DNA of 64,000 nt from an uncultured Carboxylicivirga sp. (GCF_963674565.1 NZ_OY771430.1:5332001-5396000), one strand, 5' to 3'; shown: positions 26,849-36,229, counted from the stretch's first letter. Translations and numbers: made by a program. Notes: generated from the letters alone by a model not told the origin.

Positions 26849-27997
26849 ATGTTCAGATCAGTATTGAAAACTTCCCTTAAGAGTTTGGTTTTGACAGCTG
26901 TATTAGGGTTAACCGGCAGTAATTTGTTAGCGCAAACAATACCTGACAGGGAAGCAACTTTAAAAACTATTGAGTCAGTGAATAATTATTTCATGACCAA
27001 GTTTGAAGATTACAAAGCACCTTCCAATGTAGGTCGACTTCGACCAAGTAATATATGGACTCGTGGAGTATATTATGAAGGATTAATGGCATTATATTCC
27101 ATTTTACCAGAAGAAAAATATTATGCCTATGCCAATGATTGGGCTGATTTTCATCAATGGGATTATCGGAACGGGCCATCAACCCGCAATGCAGATGATT
27201 ATTGTGCGGGACAAACTTATATTGATTTATACAGATTATGTCCGGAGTCTCATAAACTGAGAAAAGTAATTGCCAATCTTGAAATGTTGGTGAATACTCC
27301 TCAGAACGGAGACTGGGATTGGATTGATGCTATTCAAATGGGGATGCCTGTTTTTGCAAAGCTGGGAACCACACTTAACGAAACTAAATACTACGATAAG
27401 ATGTGGAGTATGTACGAATATAGTCGTAATCATATTGCAGGTGGATTGTTTAATTCAGAGGACAATCTATGGTGGCGCGATGGCGATTTTATTCCTCCTT
27501 ATAAAGAACCAAATGGCGAAGATTGTTACTGGTCACGCGGAAATGGTTGGGTATATGCCGCCCTGGTTCGCGTAATGGATGAGATACCAGTTGATGAAAA
27601 ACACTACCAGGATTATTTAAAAGACTTTTTAGCAATGACCGATGCTTTGGTGAAATGTCAGCGAAAAGATGGATTCTGGAATGTGAGTCTGCATGATCCA
27701 AAAAATTATGGTGGTAAAGAGGTAACGGGGACATCTTTATTTATTTATGGAATGGCCTGGGGTGTTAATAATGGTATTCTTGATAAAGAAACCTATTTAC
27801 CAATCATTACTAAATCGTGGGAAGCAATAGTTAAACATGCTGTTCACGAGAATGGATATCTAGGTTATGTGCAGGGAACAGGTAAAGAACCCAAAGATGG
27901 TCAGCCAGTGAAATATGATAGCGTTCCTGATTTTGAAGATTACGGAGTTGGCTGTTTCTTATTGGCAGGAGTTGAAGTATATAAACTGGAGGAGTAA
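26849..27997 (+). CDS. Unsaturated rhamnogalacturonyl hydrolase (GH105)
   Basis: 382 residues, the usual family length. Signal peptide MFRSVLKTSLKSLVLTAVLG to LLAQ (~29). GH105 landmarks: NIWTRGVYYEGLMALY (~68-83), the NADDYCAGQTYIDLY segment (~114-128) with the catalytic aspartate pair, DAIQMGMPVFAKLG, and YWSRGNGWVYAALVRVM (~228). Known: GH105 enzymes (YteR/YesR type) remove the 4,5-unsaturated galacturonate left at the non-reducing end by rhamnogalacturonan lyases. Inferred: it acts in the periplasm on oligosaccharides produced by the PL11 enzymes. It is the first gene of the plus-strand enzyme operon, and the esterase starts 3 bp after its stop. Confidence 0.93.
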   Translation: MFRSVLKTSLKSLVLTAVLGLTGSNLLAQTIPDREATLKTIESVNNYFMTKFEDYKAPSNVGRLRPSNIWTRGVYYEGLMALYSILPEEKYYAYANDWADFHQWDYRNGPSTRNADDYCAGQTYIDLYRLCPESHKLRKVIANLEMLVNTPQNGDWDWIDAIQMGMPVFAKLGTTLNETKYYDKMWSMYEYSRNHIAGGLFNSEDNLWWRDGDFIPPYKEPNGEDCYWSRGNGWVYAALVRVMDEIPVDEKHYQDYLKDFLAMTDALVKCQRKDGFWNVSLHDPKNYGGKEVTGTSLFIYGMAWGVNNGILDKETYLPIITKSWEAIVKHAVHENGYLGYVQGTGKEPKDGQPVKYDSVPDFEDYGVGCFLLAGVEVYKLEE

Positions 27998-28000
27998 ATC

Positions 28001-29212
28001 ATGACATCTAAAATAAACAGATACTTAAAAAATATTGCACTTATTGGTTTTTTGATTTTTGGTACTATCAATTGTACTTCAACCAAAGAAGCCAAATACC
28101 GTATTGATAATCCATTGTCGATTGCAGATAATGGGTTTGTTACCTTTAAAAATATACCAGACGGCAATTATAGGGTTCATGTCAGGGTTGGTTCCAAAAC
28201 CCAAAAAGGGCAAACTGTTATTCGTGGTGAATCCCGACGTTTGTTTTATGATGGTATTGAAACTGCTGCAGGTGAGTTTAAGGATATCACATTTGTTATC
28301 AATAAGCGCGATCTTCAGATTGATTCTACCCGAAAAGTAAATATTAAACAACGCGAATTGGGTAAGCGTAACTGGGATGATGATATCACTTTTGAGTTTA
28401 ATGGTGAATCACCTCAGGTCGAATTTATTGAGATGGACCCAGCTCCTGATGCAGTCACAGTTTTTTTATGTGCTAACTCAACCGTTGTTGATCAGGATTA
28501 TGAGCCCTGGATTGGCTGGGGACAAATGTTTCCTCGATTTTTCAATGAGAAGGTGGCTGTTGCCAATTATGCCGAATCAGGCGAAACCGCAACAGGGTTT
28601 ATTGCTCGTGGCAGGTTGGCGAAACTATTGACGCAGGCCAAAAAAGGTGATTACATCTTTGTAGAATTTGGTCATAATGATCAAAAAGAAAAAGGAGAAG
28701 GTAGAGGTGCCTACCTTAATTTCACTGATCGATTGAATGAGTTTGTTGAGAAGGCGAAAGAGAAGGAAATGAATCTTGTATTTGTTACGCCAACTCAAAG
28801 AAGAAGCTTTAACGATGAAGGAAAGATAATGGATACCCATGGTGATTATCCTGATGCCATGAAGAAAGTTGCAGAAAAACAGAATGTACCATTGATTGAT
28901 TTACATAGTTATACCCGCACTTTATACGAGGCAATGGGTGTTGATGAATCAAAGAAAGCTTTTGTGCATTATCCGGCAAATACTTTTCCTAATCAGCCTA
29001 AAGCATTAGCCGATAACACTCATTTTAATCCTTATGGTGGTTCGCAGATAGTGCAGTGTGTAGTATATGGGATGAAAGAAATCAATTTGCCACTGGTTCA
29101 GTATTTAAGAGAGGATGTTCCGAATTTCTCACCAGATAAACCAGACGATTTTGGATCGTTCAAATGGTACCCGACTCCTTTCGTAGAAATAGAAAAACCC
29201 GATGGTAACTAA
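28001..29212 (+). CDS. Rhamnogalacturonan acetylesterase-like SGNH hydrolase (CE12-type) lipoprotein
   Basis: 403 residues. Lipoprotein signal with cysteine 25 (GTINC TSTKE). An N-terminal beta domain (~30-145, RIDNPLSIADNG ... DGNYRVHVRVG) resembles the accessory domain seen in longer CE12 proteins. The SGNH fold follows: block I CANSTVVDQ with Ser160, WIGWGQMFPRFF, block III FGHNDQ (224-228) and block V DNTHFNPYG with Asp338 and His341. Known: CE12 removes acetyl groups from the galacturonate of RG-I. Odd: the usual GDS of block I reads ANS, although the nucleophilic serine is kept. The start follows the GH105 stop by 3 bp and the stop overlaps the next gene by 11 bp. Confidence 0.85.
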   Translation: MTSKINRYLKNIALIGFLIFGTINCTSTKEAKYRIDNPLSIADNGFVTFKNIPDGNYRVHVRVGSKTQKGQTVIRGESRRLFYDGIETAAGEFKDITFVINKRDLQIDSTRKVNIKQRELGKRNWDDDITFEFNGESPQVEFIEMDPAPDAVTVFLCANSTVVDQDYEPWIGWGQMFPRFFNEKVAVANYAESGETATGFIARGRLAKLLTQAKKGDYIFVEFGHNDQKEKGEGRGAYLNFTDRLNEFVEKAKEKEMNLVFVTPTQRRSFNDEGKIMDTHGDYPDAMKKVAEKQNVPLIDLHSYTRTLYEAMGVDESKKAFVHYPANTFPNQPKALADNTHFNPYGGSQIVQCVVYGMKEINLPLVQYLREDVPNFSPDKPDDFGSFKWYPTPFVEIEKPDGN

Positions 29213-29951
29213 ATTGATAAACCTCTCTTTAGGATTGATTCTTTGCTGGGGTACAATAAATGCCCTGGCTCTCCAACCGGATGTTACTTTTTTAACTCCC
29301 CGATTGGCTGGAACTTTGCGTTTGGGTGTTGAAGTAGATGGAGAAAGTAAGTGGCTGTCTGATTTTTCATCTGTCAAAAAGAGTAACAAGGCAAATCAAA
29401 CAGAATATACCTTAAAAGATGCTTTTATTGGTAAAGGAAAGATTTCATGGATAATAAAAGAGTTAACCGATAGTGAAGGGGCTGTGATGAAGTGGTCGTC
29501 TGAAAACATGCCTGATGGAGCGAAGTTGATATGGGCCTATGGAGGTGCTTCAAATGAGGTTGTTGAGGTTACTCCTGACAAAAATATGTTGTCACCTGAA
29601 TATTGTGATCAGAATGTCTTTAGCATTGAGGGACATTCATTTACTCTTTATTATGGAACTAGTCGCTCATTAAGAATTCTCGAAGTAGAAACACCTCCGG
29701 GCGATAAACTGAAATTATGTGATGCGAATCAACAGGATAATCCACTGCAGTTTTTGAATTCTGGTAAAAACAACAAATCTCATACACTTGGATCCAGTGT
29801 TCCCCTGCAGTCAAATGATGAACTGTATTTCTGTGTCTATTATCTAAGCCCTAAAGCTGATTATAATTATTTTATGCTTCCTCAGTTATTTGAGGAAGGT
29901 CACTTCAGGGTTAATGAGGAAACCGAATGGATGAAATCAACCCCTGATTAA
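29202..29951 (+). CDS. Small secreted protein of unknown function
   Basis: 249 residues; a signal peptide ends near NALA (~23). The mature part is beta-rich: FLTPRLAGTLRLGVEV, GKGKISWIIKEL and GAKLIWAYGGASNE. The GTLRLG.. SKWL pattern faintly recalls the N-terminal region of large Bacteroidota secreted proteins of the DUF4450 type, but this protein stops after that region, so it could be a stand-alone or truncated version. No catalytic motif is seen. It overlaps the esterase gene by 11 bp and is followed by GH28 after 11 bp, so it is translated as part of the RG-I enzyme operon. Function unknown; the DUF4450 comparison is from memory and weak. Confidence 0.7.
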   Translation: MVTKLINLSLGLILCWGTINALALQPDVTFLTPRLAGTLRLGVEVDGESKWLSDFSSVKKSNKANQTEYTLKDAFIGKGKISWIIKELTDSEGAVMKWSSENMPDGAKLIWAYGGASNEVVEVTPDKNMLSPEYCDQNVFSIEGHSFTLYYGTSRSLRILEVETPPGDKLKLCDANQQDNPLQFLNSGKNNKSHTLGSSVPLQSNDELYFCVYYLSPKADYNYFMLPQLFEEGHFRVNEETEWMKSTPD

Positions 29952-29962
29952 GTAAATCGCAC

Positions 29963-31438
29963 ATGGTTAAACGCAACGCATACTTCATACTTTTTTCACT
30001 GATTTGTCTTTTGAGTTTTCAGGGGTTACTGGCTGCAACATACAATATTCGTGATTATGAAGCTGTTGGTGACGGAAAAGCAATCGATTCTCCGGCCATT
30101 AATGCTGCTATTGATGAAGCATCGAAAAATGGAGGAGGTACAATTTATGTCCCAGCTGGAACGTATGCCTGTTATTCTATAAGATTAAAGAGTAACATTA
30201 CTCTTTATCTCGAATCTGGTGCAACCATTCTGGCAGCCTTTCCAACACAGAAAGATGGGTACGATGCTGCAGAACCAAACCCTGATAATCCATTTCAGGA
30301 TTTTGGGCATAGTCACTGGAAAAATTCCCTTATATGGGCTATTGGTGAACATGATATTGCAATCGAAGGTCATGGACTGATTCATGGTGAAGGTTTGACC
30401 CGCGAAGAAAGTCGCTTGACTGGTGTGGGGAACAAGGCAATTGCGTTTAAAGAATGTCATAATATCACTTTAAAAGATATTTCAATGCTTCATTGCGGGC
30501 ATTTCGCATTATTGGCTACCGGAGTTGATAATTTGCATGTGCTGAATGTGAAGGTGGATACCAATCGTGATGGTTTTGACATTGATTGTTGTCGTAATGT
30601 ACGTATCACCGACTGTTCGGTTAATTGTCCGTGGGATGATGCTATTGTATTAAAATCAAGTTATGGATTAGGTTATTTTAAGGATACCGAAAACGTAACC
30701 ATTAGCGGGTGTTTTGTTTCTGGGTATGATAAGGGATCGGCCTTGGCTGCAACCTGGGAAACATATGAAGATGTTGCACCCGATCATGGAACCAATACAG
30801 GTCGTATCAAATTAGGGACTGAGAGTAGTGGTGGTTTTAAAAATATTGCCATTACAAATTGTATTTTTGAACGCAGCAGAGGATTAGCCATTGAAGCTGT
30901 TGATGGTGGTCATCTGGAAGATATCGTAATTTCCAATATTACTATGCGTAATGTTGGTAACTCTCCTTTTTTCTTTCGTTTGGGAGCTCGCCAGCGAAGC
31001 CCCAAAGGAACACCGATTGGAAAAATGCAGCGTATATTGGTGCAAAATGTAAATGTTTACGATGCTGATTCGCAATTCTCCAATATCATCAGTGGTGTTC
31101 CGGGACATTCTATTCAGTCGCTTACATTTAGTAATATCAATATATGGTTTAAAGGAGGTCATCCTGCTGAAGATGGTTTGATTACGCCTCCTGAAAATGA
31201 ACGGACTTATCCAGAACCTTGGATGTTTGGTACAATACCTGCATCAGGTTTTTATATTCGTCATGCAAAAGATGTAATATTCGATAACGTAAGATTTTAT
31301 TTTGACCAACCTGATGGTCGTCCGTTATTTAAACTTGATGATGCTGAAAAGATTTATATTGATCGAATCTTTGTAAATGGAGAACCTGTTGCTGATCCAT
31401 TTTCAGGATTAGAAAAAAGAAAAGAACTGAGGGAATGA
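29963..31438 (+). CDS. GH28-family pectin hydrolase (rhamnogalacturonan/galacturonan)
   Basis: 491 residues; signal peptide MVKRNAYFILFSLICLLSFQ to LLAA. The right-handed parallel beta-helix of GH28 opens with YNIRDYEAVGDGKAIDSPAI and GGGTIYVPAGTY. Active-site strips: NRDGFDID (201-208, in place of NTDG), DDAIVLKS (225-232) and GRIKLGTES (280-288). Known: inverting hydrolases of galacturonan or rhamnogalacturonan; the aspartates of the first two strips are catalytic. Inferred: it acts in the periplasm on RG-I or adjoining homogalacturonan pieces; endo or exo action and exact linkage cannot be told. Its stop overlaps an ATG of the next gene's longer frame (ATGA at 31435). Confidence 0.88.
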   Translation: MVKRNAYFILFSLICLLSFQGLLAATYNIRDYEAVGDGKAIDSPAINAAIDEASKNGGGTIYVPAGTYACYSIRLKSNITLYLESGATILAAFPTQKDGYDAAEPNPDNPFQDFGHSHWKNSLIWAIGEHDIAIEGHGLIHGEGLTREESRLTGVGNKAIAFKECHNITLKDISMLHCGHFALLATGVDNLHVLNVKVDTNRDGFDIDCCRNVRITDCSVNCPWDDAIVLKSSYGLGYFKDTENVTISGCFVSGYDKGSALAATWETYEDVAPDHGTNTGRIKLGTESSGGFKNIAITNCIFERSRGLAIEAVDGGHLEDIVISNITMRNVGNSPFFFRLGARQRSPKGTPIGKMQRILVQNVNVYDADSQFSNIISGVPGHSIQSLTFSNINIWFKGGHPAEDGLITPPENERTYPEPWMFGTIPASGFYIRHAKDVIFDNVRFYFDQPDGRPLFKLDDAEKIYIDRIFVNGEPVADPFSGLEKRKELRE

Positions 31439-31473
31439 GACAACAAAGTGAAAATGATTCAGGAATTTTAAGT

Positions 31474-33720
31474 ATGCACAAGATAAAGCTTTTTGCAGTT
31501 ATTGTTCTGACCATTGGTTGGTTAACATCATTTTCGCAAACTAATATGTTGAAGAAAGGTCCGGCCTATTCTTCTGTTCTTCACAAGGAGAAGTTGGGAA
31601 GAGGATTGATAGCAATGCTATTAAATAAAGACAGTATTGCTGTTAGCTGGCGATTTTTGCCAGAAGATGATGTTCGAATGAGTTTCGACATTTATCGTCA
31701 GGCAGGAGATTCAAAACTTCAGAAGGTTAATGATGAAGGACTTCAAAAAAGTACGTATTTCATTGATTCATCGGTTCCAAAATCAAATGATCTGATTTAT
31801 ACGCTAAAAGAGACAGGCTCAGATAAAATTCTGGCAAAGTATGTTTTGCTAGAAGAGTCAGTGAAGCCGTACTTGACAATACCTGTTAAAGAAATACCTG
31901 GAGATCCTGATTTTCGATACTCACCAAACGATGTCTCTATTGGTGATTTAACGGGTGATGGCGAGATGGAATTAATCCTGAAACGGGAGAATAGTGGAAA
32001 GGATAATTCGCATCGGGGAGTTTGTAATGGTGGTCCAGTAATCGAAGCATACAAGCTGGATGGCACTTTTCTTTGGAGAGTTGATTTGGGTGTGAATATT
32101 CGACAAGGTGCGCATTATACCCAGATGATGGTTTATGATTTTGATGGTGACGGAAAATCAGAGTTAGCTGTTAAAACAGCAGAGGGAACTGTGTTTGGTG
32201 ATGGTGCAACAATAGGAGATGTTAGCGGGGATGGAATTTTGGATTATGTCGATAGAGATGAAAGATCCAGAACATATGGTAAGATCATGGAGGGACCCGA
32301 GTTTCTTTCTGTTATTGAAGGGGCTACAGGAAAAGAATTAGCAAGAACCAAATATATTGAGCGTGGTGCTCCTGATAGCTTTGGAGATAGAACTGGCAAC
32401 AGGGTGGATCGATTTCTTGGAGGAGTTGGTTATTTCGATGGTGAGCACCCAAGCATATTGATTTGCAGAGGTTATTACGAAAGAACTGTTTTAGAAGCAT
32501 GGGATTATCGTAATGGACATCTTTCGAAACGTTGGCGTTTTGATTCGAATAGCGGAAATGATAAGGACAGAGAATATGCGGGTCAGGGAAATCATAACCT
32601 AAGCATCGGAGATGTGGATGGTGATGGAAAAGATGAGGTGACTTATGGTGCCTGTCTCATCAATGATGATGGAACGGGTGCTTATAATACTAAATTAGGT
32701 CATGGTGATGCAATGTATCTGACAGATATAGATATTGACCGACCAGGATTGGAAGTGTGGGATTGTCACGAACATGTACCTACCCGAGCGGGAAGCGAAT
32801 TGCGGGATGCAGCAACAGGCGAATTGCTTTGGGGTATTCCTTCATACGAAGATGTTGGTCGGGCGCTTGCTGCGGATATCGATCCACGGTTCAGAGGTTG
32901 TGAAGTCTGGACAACTCATTCAGGTGGTGTTTATACGGCTGATGGTCGACTGATCACCGAACGTACTCCATCAATTAACATGGCTATCTGGTGGGATGGC
33001 GATTTAAACCGTGAATTATTGAACGGATCAGGAGTATATCGACGTCCGTTTGTACGAATTGAAAAATGGAATGGAGATGGTGTTGATCATCTATCTTTTA
33101 CCGATGAGGATGACCTGATAGCTAATAACTGGACCAAGGGAAATCCATGCATCAGTGCTGATATTTTTGGCGACTGGCGCGAAGAAGTGGTTGTGAGAAC
33201 CAAAAATAACAGAGAAGTACGGATTTATATGACGCCATTCGAAACAGACTATCGTTTCTATACATTGTTGAACGATGTTATATATCGAAATAGTGTCATT
33301 ACCCAGAATATAGCCTACAATCAACCTACTCAAACAGGTTTTTACCTTGGATCAGATCTTGGTCGTTTCTGGCCGGAGTATTATACAAATGGAAGTAATG
33401 TTCATTCCAAATCCGGTCAGGGTGAGGGCGGGCGGCCTAATGGCATGCATATGCGATTGCAGGGTTCAGAACGAAAAGTTATTAAAGAGTTCGTGTGTGA
33501 AGAAGATATTTTTGAACTCGATGCAAGATATGAATATGATACTTACAGCTGGCGAATCAATGGAAAAGAAGTAAGTAATCAAAGAGTTTTGAAACTAAAT
33601 GCAGCGGACTATCCGAAGGGGGAAATATTAAAACTGGAATTGGAAACCGTGATTAGAGGATGTGTTTTTTCGGATAGTGCGACATTAAAATTTATTAAGA
33701 ATAAACAGGGGGAACAATGA
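31474..33720 (+). CDS. Rhamnogalacturonan lyase (PL11), short form
   Basis: 748 residues from the ATG at 31474, preferred because it begins a normal signal peptide (MHKIKLFAVIVLTIGWLTSF then SQ). An ATG at 31435, overlapping the GH28 stop, would add 13 polar residues and is possible by coupling. PL11 motifs: LGRGLIAMLLNKDSIAVSWR, NDVSIGDLTGDGEMELILKR, YDFDGDGKSELAVKTAEG, GNHNLSIGDVDGDGKDEVTYG, GHGDAMYLTDIDIDRPGLEVW and GDWREEVVVR. After the catalytic domain (~640) comes an Ig-like tail (~665-740). There is no beta-strand repeat region and no T9SS domain, unlike the two paralogues at the left of the window. Inferred: periplasmic, finishing imported oligosaccharides. Confidence 0.92.
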   Translation: MHKIKLFAVIVLTIGWLTSFSQTNMLKKGPAYSSVLHKEKLGRGLIAMLLNKDSIAVSWRFLPEDDVRMSFDIYRQAGDSKLQKVNDEGLQKSTYFIDSSVPKSNDLIYTLKETGSDKILAKYVLLEESVKPYLTIPVKEIPGDPDFRYSPNDVSIGDLTGDGEMELILKRENSGKDNSHRGVCNGGPVIEAYKLDGTFLWRVDLGVNIRQGAHYTQMMVYDFDGDGKSELAVKTAEGTVFGDGATIGDVSGDGILDYVDRDERSRTYGKIMEGPEFLSVIEGATGKELARTKYIERGAPDSFGDRTGNRVDRFLGGVGYFDGEHPSILICRGYYERTVLEAWDYRNGHLSKRWRFDSNSGNDKDREYAGQGNHNLSIGDVDGDGKDEVTYGACLINDDGTGAYNTKLGHGDAMYLTDIDIDRPGLEVWDCHEHVPTRAGSELRDAATGELLWGIPSYEDVGRALAADIDPRFRGCEVWTTHSGGVYTADGRLITERTPSINMAIWWDGDLNRELLNGSGVYRRPFVRIEKWNGDGVDHLSFTDEDDLIANNWTKGNPCISADIFGDWREEVVVRTKNNREVRIYMTPFETDYRFYTLLNDVIYRNSVITQNIAYNQPTQTGFYLGSDLGRFWPEYYTNGSNVHSKSGQGEGGRPNGMHMRLQGSERKVIKEFVCEEDIFELDARYEYDTYSWRINGKEVSNQRVLKLNAADYPKGEILKLELETVIRGCVFSDSATLKFIKNKQGEQ

Positions 33721-35051
33721 GAGGGATTTATTTAGGAATATTATTGGCAGGTGTATTTACATTTACCGCATGTAAGATTGAAAAAAAGCAAACAGAGGAT
33801 TTGTTTCCTGACGGAACAAAAGTTCCTGCATGGTTTTCGGATAATTCGAAAATAAATCTTGAAGATCTGGGGAAGCAGTATAACATTGTTGATTTTGGAG
33901 CAGTCAATGACAGTACTGTTATACAAACCGAAATAATACAGAAAACAATTGATGAAGCATCAGCAAATGGTGGTGGAGTTATTGTGATACCGAATGGTAC
34001 TTTTTTAAGTGGAGCCTTGTTTTTTAAACCTCTTACTCATTTGTATCTGGCTGATGGAGCAACACTGAAAGGTTCTGATGAAATTGAAAACTATCCATTT
34101 ATGAAGTCCCGTATGGAAGGTCAGAGTATAGATTATTTTGCTGCCCTCATTAATGCATACGGTGTTGATGGATTCACCATCTCTGGAAAAGGAGCAATCA
34201 ATGGTAATGGATTAAAATATTGGGAGGCATTCTGGGATCGAAGAAAAGAAAACCCAAAATGTACAAATCTGGAAGTTTCACGACCTCGTTTGGTGTTCAT
34301 TCAGGATTGTGACAGTGTTCAGGTGCAGGATGTAAAGTTGATTAATGCAGGTTTCTGGTCGAGTCATTATTATCAGTGTAACTATGTTAAGATATTAGAT
34401 CTGCATATTTTCTCACCGCACCAACCGGTTAAAGCCCCAAGTACCGATGCTATTGATCTTGACGTATGTTCAAATGTTTTAGTCAAAGGGTGTTATATGT
34501 CGGTGAATGATGATGCCATTGCTTTGAAAGGAGGTAAAGGACCATGGGCAGATAGGGATTCGACCAATGGAGAAAATACCAATATTATTATTGAAGATTG
34601 TGAGTTCGGATTTTGTCATTCTGCATTAACCTGTGGCAGTGAATCCATTCATAATAAAAACATAGTGATGCGCAACTGTAAAGTTTCTGAAGCTACGCGT
34701 TTGTTATGGTTAAAAATGCGACCCGATACCCCGCAGAAATATGAATATATTACGGTTGAAAATATTAAAGGTCAGGTGCATAGTATGATATTTGTAAAGC
34801 CCTGGAGGCAGTTCTTTGATTTGAAAGGTAGAGAAGATGTACCACTTTCATATTCCGATCATATAACAATGAGAGATATTGAGTTGGATTGCGAAATATT
34901 CTTCGATATAAATACAACAGAGTACGATAAGCTGTCGAATTTTACATTTGAAAATCTGAACATTACTGCAGAGAATGATGATTACAATAAAGAGCTTATT
35001 AAAGGTGTGACCTTCTCGAATGTTTTGGTAAACGGTAAAGTCATTGAATAA
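33717..35051 (+). CDS. GH28-family pectin hydrolase, lipoprotein
   Basis: 444 residues; lipoprotein signal MRGIYLGILLAGVFTFTAC (Cys19, then KIEKK). Start ATG overlaps the PL11 stop (ATGA at 33717) with a GGGGGA ribosome-binding sequence. GH28 features: YNIVDFGAVNDSTVIQTEII, GGGVIVIPNGTFLSG, STDAIDLDV (242-250, the NTD strip), NDDAIALKGG (264-273, the DD strip) and HSALTCGSES (301-310, in place of GHG..GS). Known: inverting polygalacturonase/rhamnogalacturonase family. The NTD strip here reads STDAID, as in exo-acting and rhamnose-releasing Bacteroidota members; that comparison is an inference. Membrane-anchored, probably facing the periplasm. A different subgroup from the GH28 at 29963-31438. 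Confidence 0.88.
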   Translation: MRGIYLGILLAGVFTFTACKIEKKQTEDLFPDGTKVPAWFSDNSKINLEDLGKQYNIVDFGAVNDSTVIQTEIIQKTIDEASANGGGVIVIPNGTFLSGALFFKPLTHLYLADGATLKGSDEIENYPFMKSRMEGQSIDYFAALINAYGVDGFTISGKGAINGNGLKYWEAFWDRRKENPKCTNLEVSRPRLVFIQDCDSVQVQDVKLINAGFWSSHYYQCNYVKILDLHIFSPHQPVKAPSTDAIDLDVCSNVLVKGCYMSVNDDAIALKGGKGPWADRDSTNGENTNIIIEDCEFGFCHSALTCGSESIHNKNIVMRNCKVSEATRLLWLKMRPDTPQKYEYITVENIKGQVHSMIFVKPWRQFFDLKGREDVPLSYSDHITMRDIELDCEIFFDINTTEYDKLSNFTFENLNITAENDDYNKELIKGVTFSNVLVNGKVIE

Positions 35052-35071
35052 TATGAATAAAAACTTATTAA

Positions 35072-35472
35072 ATGAGATATTTTTATATAGCTCTGATTTT
35101 ACTATCGCTGCTTGGAGTCTTGTTTTTTTGTTATAGACCTAAATCAGTTGATATCTGGATGGTGGGAGATTCATTAATGGCATGGAAGAAACCTTCACGA
35201 AATCCTGAATCGGATTGGGGAGAAGGTATGAAGCTTTTTGTCAACGATTATGCTACCATTCATAATCTTGCTGCCAGTGGTCGAAGTACTTTATAAGCTT
35301 TATCACCGAAGGCAGATGGTAGAATGCTTGCGATAGTTTAAAGCCGGGCTATTCTGTTATTATTCAGTTTGGCCATAATTTTACCCATCATAAGCAGGAT
35401 TCAACTCTTGCTATAAAGATTGGAGCAGAGGTGATGGCAGACTTATTTGTTCAAGAAGTGAAAAAGCATTAA
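35072..35472 (+). pseudogene. Decayed rhamnogalacturonan acetylesterase (CE12/SGNH) pseudogene
   Basis: The frame from ATG 35072 encodes a membrane/signal segment and then WMVGDSLMAWKKPS (intact GDS block I), WGEGMKLFVND and NLAASGRSTL, and stops at 35294. The homologous sequence resumes in another frame at 35296: SFITEGRW, a TAG stop, then NACDSLKPGYSVIIQFGHN and KIGAEVMADLFVQEVKKH, ending at TAA 35470-35472. Block I, the SGRS block, block III (FGHN) and the C-terminal helix of a CE12 esterase appear in order, but there is a frameshift near 35292, an in-frame nonsense codon at 35320 (CAG to TAG would explain it), and loss of roughly 100 residues, including block V with Asp/His, between FGHN and GAEVMA. 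It is the last gene of the enzyme operon; its function is probably covered by the esterase at 28001-29212. Confidence 0.85.
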
Positions 35473-35518
35473 CTAACCTTAAGGAAATACTTTAATTAGG
35501 ATCTTAATATTCATTGTG

Positions 35519-36229
35519 TCACTTTAAGTGTTGATTTACCTCCTCCTTGTAGGCTCTTCCTATTGGAATTTTTTCAGCTCCAATTTCAATGGTATTCCCA
35601 TAAAAAGCTTTGACTTTGGAAATATTAACAATGTACGATTTGTGTACTCGTATAAATGTATTGGATTGTAATAATTGCTGCAAGCTTTTTAATGAGCCAT
35701 GACGAATAAATTTATGTTCATGAGTAAAGATGGTTGCATACTCTTTCATTGCTTCGATATATAGGATGTTTCCAATTTCAATTTTAACCGATTTATAACC
35801 GGATTTCACAAATAGGAATTCTTTTTCGTGTTGAAGTTCTGTTGAAGTCTCTTTTTCATCTGTTGTAGAACCTAATAGTCTGATAGCCTTATTAACTCCC
35901 TGTATAAAACGATTGAATGGAATAGGTTTTACCAGATAATCAATTGCATCGATATCAAAACCTTCCAAAGCATATTCCGAATAGGCGGTTGTAAGGATGA
36001 TGGCTGGTTTATATAAAAGTGTTTTGGCAAAATCAGTACCTCTGATCTCAGGCATCTGAATATCCAGGAACATTAATTCTGGCTTTTCAGTTTGAATAAA
36101 ATGAGCCGCTTCAGTAGGACTGTTAAAAGTCTTTATTAGATTGAGATAAGGTATTTTTGAGACATACTCTGTGATCACAGTTAATGCTAATGGTTCATCA
36201 TCAATGGCAATACAGCTTATTGTTTTCAT
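35519..36229 (-). CDS. LytTR-family response regulator
   Basis: 236 residues. Receiver domain 1-120 with the acidic pair Asp10/Asp11, phospho-acceptor Asp56 (LMFLDIQMP), Thr ~80 (ILTTAYSEYALEGFD) and Lys (DYLVKPIPF). A LytTR DNA-binding domain occupies ~137-235 (FLFVKSGYKSVKIEIGNILYIEAMKEYATIFT ... RVHKSYIVNISKV). Known: LytTR regulators bind short direct repeats upstream of target promoters. Its ATG overlaps the stop of the sensor kinase gene (ATGA at 36226), so the two are co-translated and form a two-component pair. It converges on the pectin operon, but nothing shows that it regulates it. Confidence 0.93.
   Translation of the reverse strand: MKTISCIAIDDEPLALTVITEYVSKIPYLNLIKTFNSPTEAAHFIQTEKPELMFLDIQMPEIRGTDFAKTLLYKPAIILTTAYSEYALEGFDIDAIDYLVKPIPFNRFIQGVNKAIRLLGSTTDEKETSTELQHEKEFLFVKSGYKSVKIEIGNILYIEAMKEYATIFTHEHKFIRHGSLKSLQQLLQSNTFIRVHKSYIVNISKVKAFYGNTIEIGAEKIPIGRAYKEEVNQHLK

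Noticed and set aside
35072..35296. A 74-residue small membrane protein
   Set aside because: The frame contains the GDS and SGRS blocks of CE12, and the rest of that enzyme continues in another frame after the stop, so it is a pseudogene fragment.
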